Shown in pieces: positions 11,812-20,736 of a stretch of DNA of 64,000 nt (within the stretch, counting starts at the first letter, position 1; each line of letters begins with the position of its first letter). Where the stretch lies: the NCBI RefSeq assembly GCF_019279795.1, contig NC_056738.1, positions 401,937,311-402,001,310 on the forward strand, read 5' to 3'. The DNA comes from Protopterus annectens (taxonomy: Eukaryota; Chordata; Ceratodontiformes; Protopteridae). Under the pieces are notes generated by a model, which worked only from the letters and a program-made list of their open reading frames with translations, was not told where the DNA came from and did no database searches. The position numbers and the translations under genes are program-made.

Positions 11812-12050
11812 AAAAGCTAACCTTTAAATAATAAATGAATGTAGTATAACCAGTCTTTCTTGCATCTTCTCCCTTTTCTTAGTATATGTGTAACTAGATA
11901 TTTTCCCTAAACATACAAATAAATGGTTACATTTCTATTTTTACTTTATATATAGACTATCCCCATTCTAACTATCCCTTATGAGACCAAATGAACATAA
12001 GAATTCTAATACTTTACTTGACGATGTAGTGACTTCTTGTGTATATATTG

Positions 12051-12054
<4 letters not shown>

Positions 12055-12136
<82 letters not shown>
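12055..12136. repeat. (TA)n microsatellite
   Basis: About 40 uninterrupted TA units lie in the 3' UTR of the L1. A similar run occurs in the L1 at 41.0 kb. Confidence 0.95.
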
Positions 12137-12142
<6 letters not shown>

Positions 12143-12287
12143 TAATTTTCTCGGAACTAAATTGTTGTCTGTTTTCTTTAGATAGGTATTTGTATTGTTT
12201 ATTTGTGTTTTTGAGTTACTGTATTGTTGTTATTTGAAAAAAAGAAAATTGAAATAAAGAGATTTTGGGGAAAGAAAGACCCTCTTA

Positions 12288-13224
12288 GTAACAGCCTGCA
12301 TATCATTGCTGGTGCCTTCCTGTGTCCTGACAGACTGCTCTTCAAACTATCTGAAGATATACAGAGCTAAGTATATTTTTCTGGCACTTTAGATTTGTGT
12401 ACTGTTAATTGTTGCTTGACTCATTTTATATCATTGCTGGCTGACTTAGAGTTGTGCACTGTTATTTTTGCTTCACCATATAGTTTTTCAGATCATTGCT
12501 GAAGGTGTTGTTTTTTTTCTCTACCATCCTCCCTATCCCTGTTTTGTTGTTTAAATTTGGAGGCTTTTGCAGTTGCCCACCCCCACTGTAGATTTGATCT
12601 GGGACACTCCCGCCAGTCCCATCTCTTTACCTCATCCTACCTAATAGATTCCTTCTGCACTTGTTTTTAGTAATTTTTAATTTAATTGCATTTTTTAAAA
12701 TTGTTTGGTCTAGCATTGCTACATACTCAAGTGTGCTAGCTTGCACTGCATTTGAATTGTTTTACTGCTGTTTTAGCTACTTTTCTGTATATATAAAAAA
12801 AAATCTAAGCCCGTTTCCTACCTTTCCTGTAACTAGTGTAGTCCAGATTCAGATTTGCTGTATCCAGGACTGTATGTAAGCTTCTGAACCCTCCAAGCTT
12901 TCTGGGAAGCCTTCTAGCTTATCAGTGGGAGTAGTAAGCACCAGGTAACCTATCTACCACATAAGGAGTGGTTCTGGTCCAGAAATTGTAGTTATTGGTC
13001 GTTTGGGCAGTTTTTCCATCTCTCTCAACTTTCTGATTTAAAAGCCCGCATTTGCACTTGTTTTCCCCCTTTCCTGTAACTAGTTTAGTCCAGATACAGA
13101 TTCTTAGTTTTAGCACTTGAATTTGCTTATTCGTGATCAGCACTTGTTCAGAACTTGTTGTAAGCACTAAATAACCTACTAATTACTACAGCACTCAACC
13201 TTCATTACCTAGAGGAAAACAGTT
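12288..13224 (+). other. CR1-A 5' UTR
   Basis: Non-coding leader. 12,306-12,520 repeats 7010-7240. A second internal repeat has CCTTTCCTGTAACTAGT followed by GTCCAGAT-like sequence at about 12,826 and 13,070. No promoter motif can be named with confidence. Confidence 0.6.
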
Positions 13225-13701
13225 TTGGTACTTACTTTCCTCACTTGCTTAGAGAAAAACAGCTCTTGTACTCACTTTCCTCACTTATCTAGAGGAAAAT
13301 ATTTTTTTATTCAGGCATGTCCAAGGGTCAGCTCCCAGTGTTCTCCTGTCTATCTGATTAATCTGGGCAGGTTGGGGCAATGTAGAAATTGCCTAATATA
13401 CACAGACAACCCTCTCCTCCTACCACCCAACACTACAACCTGTGAGAGATGCACTTATCTAGCCAAACTGAAGGTAAAGCTCTCTCCAACCAAGATTGAA
13501 CTTGACAGTCAAGAGGAGAAGGTAAACACGTGCACCACACCACACTCATCACATAGTCTCACTAAATCTACACTACCAAAATCCACACATAGAAACACAA
13601 ACACATTCATGGAGGCTCTCAATAATAATCTGCTCAAGCAACAGAGACCTCCAAAGCAGAAATGCAAGCAACCTCCACCCCCCCTAACACAATCCAAATG
13701 A
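13225..13701 (+). pseudogene. CR1-A ORF1 N-terminal Cys-rich segment
   Basis: This frame contains CRNCLIYTDNPLLL followed by CERC, a CxxC...CxxC cluster consistent with a small zinc-binding finger, and then a Lys/Gln/Pro-rich linker. The same finger is visible at 23,545-23,640 and 38,750-38,850 in the other CR1 copies, which supports it as a genuine ORF1 domain. The frame ends at a TGA (13,699-13,701), just after a run of eight C's. The esterase continues in a different frame, so a homopolymer frameshift is the probable cause. Confidence 0.75.
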
Positions 13702-14288
13702 CACGCAGACTCAGAGTGCCACTCAAACACAGCCAATAAGGCAAAACAACGTTCCCAACACACTAGTCATAGGTGACTCTATAGTCAGGCACACTGATGT
13801 CCCACTCACCAGGCTAAACAAGGAGAAGGTTACTGTCAGCTGCCTGTTGGGTGCCAGGATCCGCCACATAACCCACGCACTCAGGTCACTCCACAACACG
13901 TACAAATATGACTCTGTCATTGTCCATGTTGGTGTGAACGACCTGAGATGTACCTCCCTGGACTACATAAAAAGAGACATGGAAGAGCTCTCCGATCTTG
14001 TAGCCCAGGCAGGTATGACCCTAGCCTGAGTAGTATTCTGCCATCACCCAGAATGATACCGCAGTACAAGGGCAAAACGATTGACTTCAACAATTGGCTA
14101 AGCTTCTGGTGTCATTCTAAAGGGATCCAGTATCTGTCTGCCTGGGATAATATGTTCGACAGACCATGATGCTTTGCCAGAGATGGCCTGCAACTGTCAC
14201 CCCTGGGATTCCGGATACTGGCTAAGGTTCTTGCCGCCCCTATAGTGCCTTTTTTAGTCAAGGTTCAAATGACAAATTCATCACCGTA
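13702..14288 (+). pseudogene. CR1-A ORF1 SGNH esterase domain
   Basis: The CR1 ORF1 esterase. Block I LVIGDSIV lies at about 13,764-13,787 (catalytic Ser) and block III IVHVGVNDL at about 13,917-13,943. After a frameshift near 14,025, DGLQLSPLGFRILAK follows at about 14,184-14,230. The usual block V is Asp-x-x-His: the related copy at 42.1 kb reads DALHLSPLG, so here His has become Gln. CR1 esterases are thought to act in lipid or membrane interaction during retrotransposition. With the frameshift and the lost His it is inactive. Confidence 0.8.
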
Positions 14289-14315
14289 ACAGGAACAGGC
14301 AAGCAAAAACTGAGG

Positions 14316-15111
14316 GTGATGCTACTCAATGCTAGAAGTCTAAATCTCAAAATGCACTCACTCGAGGCACTCCTTAAAATGGAGAACATCGATATCTGTG
14401 CAGTGACTGAGACCTGGTTCAAGGCTCCAGAGAGTATCCCTGCACTACCAGGCTATAACTCATACCATACATTTTGGCCATGTAACCTGGACCAGAACAC
14501 CAGAGGTGGAGGTGTGTCCATATTCATTAAGGATATCCACACCTCCAGGCTAGTTGCTCAGCATAATGCAGCCGAGGTTATCCAAGTGCAACTAACTCTG
14601 GGCAAAACTGCAATCCAAATTGTAGCTTGCTACAGATCCCCCACCATGCCCCAGGATTCCTACTCCTCTTTTCTTGATGTACTGGAAAATATTAGGGTTC
14701 AACCAAACACCCTAATAATGGACGATTTCAACTACCCTACCATTAACTGGGAAAACTACTGATGTACCAACTCCTTCACTCAACGCTTTCTGGAATTCAT
14801 AAACTCCAATGCCCTGGATCAACTTATCCACACCCCCCACCAGGGGCAACAATATCCTAGATCTAGTCATTACCAACATAAGCGACCGGTGTTCTACACC
14901 TGAAGTCAACACCTCATTGGTCCGATCCAACCATAAGCTAATTACCCTAGATATCCACATTCTGCCCCCACCCCCCATTAAAGAAACCATGGTAAAAATT
15001 TTCTCCAAAGCCAACTTCATGCTTCTTAAGACAGAAGTGGTGAACTTCAGGACACCCATGCAGATGGACAATACAGTTATGACTACTGAATCCTACACAA
15101 CTGCACTTTAA
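14316..15111 (+). pseudogene. CR1-A ORF2 AP endonuclease
   Basis: Blocks LNARSL, TETWF, RGGGVSIF, CYRSPTMP and DDFNYP are in the order expected for CR1 APE endonucleases; DDFN replaces the more usual GDFN. A TGA at 14,760-14,762 (after WENY) and a frameshift near 14,830 interrupt it. The second frame (14,809-15,111) contains NNILDLVITN and the SNHK block, where the catalytic SDH is expected and Asp has become Asn. Minus-strand 53,584-54,117 is the corresponding copy in CR1-E. Confidence 0.82.
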
Positions 15112-16410
15112 AATCCTCCAAAGCTAGTTATGAAAACAAAATCACCACTGATTCTAAAGACAACCACAAAGCATTCTATAGCTATGTCAAAAATCTCAAT
15201 GGCAACACTCAGATCTGCTCTGAGTTACAGCACAATGGCACTAAATATACAGACCCAACTGATATTGCCAACATCCTGGCAGATAGGTTCAATGCTAACT
15301 TTACGCCCCCCCTCACCCCCTAAAGAGCCCATCTTTATACCGGAAGAATGCAATGTAATCACAGCTGCAAAGGTAAAAAACACACTCTCCAAAGCCAAGA
15401 ACACAGCATCCATGGGACCAGACAACATCCCAGGCTGCATTCTACATGAACTACAGAACAAACTGGCACCCCACCTAAGTACCATGTTCAATCACAGTCT
15501 CACCTCAGGCTTTGTGCCCGCTGAAAGGCGCACAGCGACGGTTATCCCACTCCACAAGGGGGGAGCCACCACGGACCCCGGGAACTACCGCCCTATTAGC
15601 CTGATGAGCCTGGTCTGCAAGGCCATGGAACGTATCATCATGGAACTTATAAACAAAGACATTGGTAATCTCCAAACTCTGGACCCCACCCAGTTTGGGT
15701 TTGTAAAAGGCAGATCATGTCTCCTAAACCTGATAAACTTCTTTGAAGCAGTCACCAAAGCCGTAGACGAGGGTAAGGTGGTTCACACAGCCTACCTAGA
15801 TCTTGCCAAGGCTTTTGACACCATCCCCCACTCTGGAATTATAGATAAACTCACTAAACTAGGTATAAATCCCTATGTCACAAGATGGGTTGCCAACTGG
15901 CTCACTGACAGAACCCACACTGTGAAAGTAGCAGACTCCAAATCCGACTTCAGACCAGTGACAAGTGCAGTACCACAGGGTTCAGTCCTGGGTCCTCTCC
16001 TGTTTGGTATCTACTTCTCTGAAGTACAGGCTAATACAGAAGGTCTTTGGCTAACGAAGTTTGCAGATGAGTGCAAACTAGGAGCCATAATCGAAACTCC
16101 TAACAATGTGTACATCTTACAAAAGGGCCTCAATGAGACAGATTCCTGGCGTCAAAGCCATGGCCTCAAGCTCAATGCCAAAAAGTGCATTGTCATCCCC
16201 TTTGATAAAAACTCTGTACCTGTGAACTGCAACATAGGCGGTAGTATACTTAACACCGAAAGTGTGATAAGAGACCCTAGGACACAGGTGGACAGTAGTC
16301 TCTCCTTTGATAATCACATCACCACAGGAGTCCTTCTATGTGGCACACATCACAAAAGGTTTCTCATCCAGAAAAAAAAGAGGTCATTGTTCCCCTCTAC
16401 TCATCACTAA
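15112..16410 (+). pseudogene. CR1-A ORF2 reverse transcriptase
   Basis: A 426-codon frame (15,130-16,410). The first ~60 residues are out of frame, and the true frame is restored at a C-run near 15,310. RT motifs follow: NYRPISL, YLDLAKAFDT (222-231), PQGSVLGPLLFG (282-293) and FADE (311-314). The last is the catalytic YxDD/FADD box with its second Asp changed to Glu; CR1-D retains FADD at 44.15 kb and CR1-E retains FTDD. Compared with CR1-E, about 0.2 kb of linker is deleted at ~15,108. The end of the frame (from about residue 385) diverges because of a frameshift near 16,320. Confidence 0.88.
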
Positions 16411-16990
16411 GACCCATTATATAGTACAATGCCCCTTTTGGTATGTACCTCACAAGACATCTACAACAACTAGAAAGGCCGCAGAAATACCTCACAAACA
16501 GGATTACCGGCCTCAAACAGATGCCCTACACAGACAGTCTCAGAAACACCAGCTTTACTCCATTGCATATCATCTACTCAGAGGCAATCTCTGCCTAACA
16601 TACAAAGCTAGGTCAAACCCAGAGCTGTTGGACATGCTCCACTTAAAGAAATCCCAATCCCTCCGAGCTACATGCTCTAAGGACCTAAACCTTGTCACCA
16701 CAATAAACAGAACATCCCAGAGGGATAGATTCCTGTCCCAGAGACTTCTCACACTCTGTAATAAAGTACCTATCTATATCAAACAAAGCTCCTCATTAGC
16801 ACTCTTCAAGAAAAATCTTGATGATTGGATGGGAAATAGGAAATTCACCTGGGGATCACGTCTGTGGCTCTGCTCGACAGTGGCACAGGAAAATAATTTT
16901 CTTGGGTGGCAAAAGCCAGGGTAACTTTTTGGTTGGGCTTGTATAGGCCCCAGGGCTGATAGCCTAGTACCTACCTATGAACCTATGAGC
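16411..16990 (+). other. CR1-A ORF2 C-terminus and 3' UTR
   Basis: The frame 16,307-16,924 carries the C-terminal block (LLRGNLCLTYKARSNPELLD, then SLALFKKNLDDWMG) seen in all CR1 tails here. The usual RLWN motif reads TLCNKVPIY. The 3' terminus is at the ACCTATGAACCTATGA sequence around 16,974-16,990. Confidence 0.8.
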
Positions 16991-17670
16991 ACAGTGAGCT
17001 GAAAAAATCAAAACTTACAAAAAAACTTTTTTTGCAAGTGGGGCCACCTCTCCCCACCCCAAAAAAAATAGAAGGCCAATGTCCACAGCCACAAGCCCAT
17101 GGCCCAGGGCATCCCTGGTCTAAAATTCTTACAGGTGTCTACAAGGCTGATGGGATTGCCACAGCCTCTTGCACTCTGCTCGTTTCCTTCATCACCAACC
17201 ATAACTTATGCAGCATCTTGAGAGACAACTCTTTTAGAAGGTGGCTGGTCAACAGCTTGAAGAGGAAGAATAGAGGACTTCACAGTTAAAATGACCAGAT
17301 TTCTGGAGTCCTTACATGCCCTCAGATTCTTAGGCCTCCAAAATAAGTATTTTTGTTGAATGTTTTACAATGCTGTCCTCCTGTAATCTTGACAGAAGTC
17401 AGCAGCCCACTTGCAGTTAACTGACATTCATTCTGAATGTACTACAACAATGATGGGGTAATAGTGCAGATCGCTGGACCACATGGCTGTTAAAATGCTA
17501 CAGCAGTAGAATAATGGGACAGCTATATACTGCTGCCTTCTAAATACTATCACCAGACACATTTAGCAAGTGAAGCATTACCTACAGTATTATAGCCAAT
17601 ATTATTTTCTCATACCGCTTGCTTAAAAAATGAAAAATACTGAAAATTTAATAAAGAAAATGAGGCTGAA
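16991..17670. other. No recognised feature
   Basis: Moderately GC-rich, then AT-rich sequence. Opposed ORFs at 17,008-17,289 show no domain. Nothing assignable. Confidence 0.35.
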
Positions 17671-17797
17671 AGATAATACTTTGGGAGCTTTTCTCCCCGG
17701 GTCTCTGCTGAAAATGGACTTTGTTTCTTGACTAGTCAGACACTACCCAGTTACCAAACGGAAATAAAATAAAACAAATAAATAACAAACCTTGCTG
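17671..17797 (+). mobile_element. Short L2-tail-like (SINE-like) element
   Basis: A ~110-bp segment reads GCTTTTCTCCCCGGGTCTC, TGCTGAAAATGGACTTTG and a CCAGTTACC-type motif, and ends in A-rich ATAAATAA repeats. It resembles the 3' end of the LINE at 36,985-37,065, the minus-strand tail at 625-720 and the 111-bp insert at 59,024-59,134. It is either a severely truncated L2-like LINE or a SINE sharing its 3' tail. Confidence 0.6.
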
Positions 17798-17860
17798 GTC
17801 CCGTGATAATCACAGCAGACAATGGTAGCTTCCATCCAGTACACTTAAATCTTTTTTCAG

Positions 17861-18133
17861 CTCAGGGATCTCAAGGCTGGACAGAAATGGTCACAAGTCT
17901 GGAAATGCTCTTCTCCAGTGTGGCAAACTGAAGAACAGACCATTGCTCTTCTACACCAGTTAATATGCAGTCTACGTAGACTTAATAGAAAAAAACATGC
18001 TTCTCAGGTCCGCTACCATATATTAACCAATCCAGAGGCAGTAAACAGGAACTTGCTGCAAGCACTCAGTAACAGAAGAGGAATCCATCTGGTTGCAAGC
18101 TTAGAAGATGTGGTAAAGAGACTAACTGGCTAA
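17861..18133 (+). CDS. Candidate host-gene terminal exon, unknown protein
   Basis: An open frame of 90 codons starts directly after a strong splice acceptor (CTTTTTTCAG at 17,851-17,860) and runs to a TAA at 18,131-18,133. It begins LRDLKAGQKWSQVW and ends HLVASLEDVVKRLTG. It is Leu/Arg-rich and predicted mainly helical (ALLHQLICSLRRLNRKKHA, then NLLQALSNRRG). It has none of the retroelement motifs seen elsewhere, is not repeated in the window, and lies in the gap between CR1-A and the next repeats. This looks like a 3'-terminal coding exon of a host gene on the plus strand, with its upstream exons outside the window or lost among the repeats. I do not recognise the protein. A processed or relic exon is the alternative. 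Confidence 0.45.
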   Translation, partial: LRDLKAGQKWSQVWKCSSPVWQTEEQTIALLHQLICSLRRLNRKKHASQVRYHILTNPEAVNRNLLQALSNRRGIHLVASLEDVVKRLTG

Positions 18134-18249
18134 TTTACCATAAGCCAAAAGCACAGGGCTTCTTACAGCAAAATGTGAAAAATACGGGAATTTTAAAAGA
18201 TAAACTGGGTAGCCAGGGATGGGGTTGTATTTTTATTGAAAAAATTGAT

Positions 18250-18507
18250 ACACCTGGGAAAGTTGGAACATCTGAGAGATGTGGGTAAGAGTTCTCTCCG
18301 TCACTAATGAAAAAAAAAAAGACAACATTATCTACAGCACTGGCACAAGTATGCACATGCTCTACAACTTTGAAAATGGAAACAACTGGGAAAGTCAGAT
18401 CATCTGAGAAATGTGGGTAATAATTCTCTCTGTCACTAATGAAAAAAAGGTAAAATTATCTACAGCACTATCACTGGCACAAGTATGCACATGCTCTATA
18501 ACTCCAC
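18250..18507 (+). repeat. Two-unit ~131-bp tandem repeat
   Basis: The blocks CTGGGAAAGT, ATCTGAGAGATGTGGGTAA, CTCTCCGTCACTAATGAAAA, ATTATCTACAGCACT and GGCACAAGTATGCACATGCT occur twice, starting near 18,252 and 18,383. The second unit runs directly into the tRNA-like sequence at 18,508. Confidence 0.8.
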
Positions 18508-18590
18508 ACCACTACCGAGAATCAAACTGGAGAACCTCTTGGTAGGAGGCGACAACACTAACCGCTGTAACAACGAGCCACACAAGTAAT
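18508..18590 (-). mobile_element. tRNA-derived SINE head
   Basis: The minus strand reads TGTGGCTCGTTGTTACAGCG then GTTAGTGTTGTCGCC (A-box-like), followed by CCAGTTTGATTCTCGG (B-box-like) about 40 nt later. That is the internal RNA polymerase III promoter layout of a tRNA-derived SINE. It lacks intact tRNA stems, so it is not a functional tRNA gene. The adjacent 131-bp repeat may be its body. Confidence 0.6.
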
Positions 18591-18665
18591 AATAAGTCAA
18601 GAAAGGCAGACAAGAACCGATCGCACACATCACTTCACAGCTGGCAGCAAAACATGTAACAACAT

Positions 18666-18822
18666 AAGCCTAATTTCCACACATGACTGACAAAGCCAGG
18701 AAAAATGCCCAAATATATATGATAGCTGCATGCTGGTAGTAGTCAGCAAGTAATAACCTTTACCTCACTCAGGCAGCTGTTGAGTATAAACAGAAACACA
18801 ATAATACAACCAGAAATGTCAA
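18666..18822 (+). repeat. Dispersed repeat, copy 2 (first at 5112)
   Basis: Same-orientation relative of 5112-5285, with shared blocks CCACACATGACTG, AAGCCAGGAA and CAAGTAATAAC. As in the 5-7 kb region, it is followed within about 100 bp by a copy of the ~67-bp minisatellite unit (18,893-18,985). The two may therefore belong to one larger unclassified element. Confidence 0.6.
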
Positions 18823-18989
18823 AATTATCTGGTTCATCCATGTAAGAATTAGTCCAAAAAGGTAGTAATTCAAGTTCTCACCTAACCATCCCTCTGGTTA
18901 CAGTAGTATGTCCAAGTATGCACAACAACCAAAATGAAACATTCCTCACAATGACCCCTTTAGTAGTATGTCCCAAGTATACATTTGCC

Positions 18990-19870
18990 ATGTGACCCCC
19001 TTCAGTACATACCTCTCAAACTCTTAGACCAAGAAATCTGGACAAAGCCATAAATAACAGTGAGGCAGAGGAACAAAAATATAGACAATGTTTAAATATT
19101 GCTCTTACTTATAAAAGTTATTAGAACAACAGGTTTTGCATTACTATGACTTTTCTGAAGGGTATGAAGTCTGAAACTCAAATGCCTGCCATTATTTTCT
19201 GAGGACTTTAATTTGCCAGAAAACCGCTATTTTATGACAGATGGACCAAAAACATGAAGTAAAAATCAAGACATTCAGCACAAATCTGTACAGTTCAGAG
19301 GTATGCTTCATTAGTATGTCCAAATATGCACAAGAACCAAATGAAAACTTCTCCATAATGACCCCCACTTCAGTAGTATGCATTATACTAAGGTCCAATC
19401 AAACACAGCATAGTTACATTTCTGTCCACATTCATACACAAACAGTTAGAACCTGCTCACAAATACTGACAAACAAAATAAATGTAGTATTGCCATGGAT
19501 GTAATGTTACTAATAAGACTTGCTTGCATTCACTGAAACACTGTCAACTAAAATATACTGCCAGCAAAAGTACCTCTTCAGATGTCAACGTCTGCAGGAG
19601 TGCATGTATTTATTTATTTATGTTTACCGGGTAGAGCAATGATCAGTATGGAATATGGGGAGGGGGCTCTGAGAATGCAGAATGCTTATATATGTCAATG
19701 TTTAATTGTTCATGCTTTTGGACTCAATAATGTCGGTGTTGGTCATGTGACAGTGAGTGTATGATAAGGTACCATGAAAATATGCACCCCCGACAGATAA
19801 TCAAGTATCCCACCTCCTCTCCTCTGTGTCCCCAGTAAGCCCAAGACAGCTTTACTTTTTTCTATAAATC
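18990..19870 (+). repeat. Tandem duplication, unit 1 (881 bp)
   Basis: Starts ATGTGACCCCCTTCAGTACA and is followed head-to-tail by a copy at 19,871-20,736. It contains a CATACCTCTCAAACT start related to the terminus of the TIR element at 26,741, a ~67-bp minisatellite unit at ~19,305, and a TTTATTTATTTATGTTTACC stretch at ~19,607 that resembles a minus-strand L2-type tail. No protein domain. Confidence 0.9.
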
Positions 19871-20736
19871 ATGTGATCCCTTCAGTACATACCTCTCAAA
19901 CTCTTAGACCAAGAAATCTGGACAAAGCCATAAATAACAGTGAGGCAGAGGAACAAAAATATAGACAATGTTTAAATATTGCTCTTACTTATAAAAGTTA
20001 TTAGAACAGGTTTTGCATTACTATGACTTTTTGAAGGGTATGAAGTCTGAAACTCAAATGCCTGCCATTATTTTCTGAGGACTTTAATTTGCCAGAAAAC
20101 CACTACTTTATGACAGACGGACCAAAAACATGAAGCAAAAATCAAGACATTCTGCAAAAATCTGTATAGTTCAGAGGTATGCTTCATTAGTATGTCCAAG
20201 TATGCACAAGAACCAAATGAAAAATTCTCCACAATGACCCTCCTTCAGTAGTATGCATTATACTAAGGTCCAATCAAACACAGCATAGTTACATTTCTGT
20301 CCACATTCATACACAAACAGTTAGAACCTGTTCACAAATACTGACAAACAAAAGAAATGTAGTATTGCCATGGATGTAATGTTACTAATAAGACTTGCTT
20401 GCATTCACTGAAACACTGTCAACTAAAATCTACTGCCAGCAAAAGTACCTCTTCAGATGTCAACGTCTGCAGGAGTGCATGTATTTATTTATGTTTACCG
20501 GGTAGAGCACTGATCAGTATGGAATATGGGGAGGGGGCTCTGAGAATGCTTATATATGTCAATGTTTAATTGTTCATGTTTTTGGATTCAATAATGTGGG
20601 TGTTGGTCATGTGACAGTGAGTGTGTGATAGGGAACCATGAAAATATGCACCCCCCCGACAGATAATCAAGTATCCCACCTCCTCTCCTCTGTGTCCCCA
20701 GTAACCCCAAGACAGCTTTATTTTTTTCTATAAATC
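19871..20736 (+). repeat. Tandem duplication, unit 2 (866 bp)
   Basis: Nearly identical to 18,990-19,870, with scattered substitutions and a few short indels: loss of AAC near 20,006, a shorter TTTA run near 20,485, and loss of GCAGAAT near 20,547. The similarity, about 95% by eye, indicates a recent segmental tandem duplication. Confidence 0.9.

Larger units (their letters stand above)
7314..12276 (+). mobile_element. Tx1-like L1 LINE, nearly full ORF2
   Basis: A long L1-group element with an apurinic-endonuclease domain, reverse transcriptase and a C-terminal Cys/His region, all on the plus strand and in order. It is bracketed by the 11-bp direct repeat AGACCCTCTTA at 7303-7313 and 12,277-12,287, a target-site duplication. 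The 3' end holds a long TA run and ends with GAAATAAAGAGATTTTGGGG. There is no recognisable ORF1, and only about 0.4-0.7 kb precedes the endonuclease, so the element may be 5'-truncated. ORF2 is broken by few stops, implying a fairly young insertion. The Tx1 versus other L1 assignment is from overall resemblance only. Confidence 0.8.
12288..16990 (+). mobile_element. CR1 LINE (CR1-A), most of full length
   Basis: A CR1-type non-LTR retrotransposon with 5' UTR (which begins upstream at ~6986 before the L1 insertion), ORF1 (Cys-rich finger plus SGNH esterase), ORF2 (APE plus RT) and a 3' UTR. The 3' UTR ends in GATAGCCTAGTACCTACC and the octamer CTATGAAC. Every section is damaged: a frameshift in a C-run in ORF1, a frameshift and a stop in the esterase and APE, a ~0.2-kb deletion before RT, a changed RT catalytic residue and a frameshift after RT. 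It serves as the best local reference for the other CR1 copies. Confidence 0.9.

Noticed and set aside
12037-12237. 66-codon ORF rich in Tyr-Ile
   Set aside because: It is the translation of the (TA)n run in the L1 3' UTR.
15225-15491. Minus-strand ORF opposite CR1-A RT, also seen opposite CR1-E at 53,006-53,293
   Set aside because: Both are antisense shadows of the same CR1 coding sequence, which explains their mutual similarity.
17861-18133. Naming the candidate exon as a specific vertebrate gene
   Set aside because: I could not match the protein end to any family with confidence, so no gene symbol is given.
18508-18590. Possible functional tRNA gene on the minus strand
   Set aside because: A- and B-box-like sequences exist, but acceptor and anticodon stems are not complementary; it fits a SINE head.
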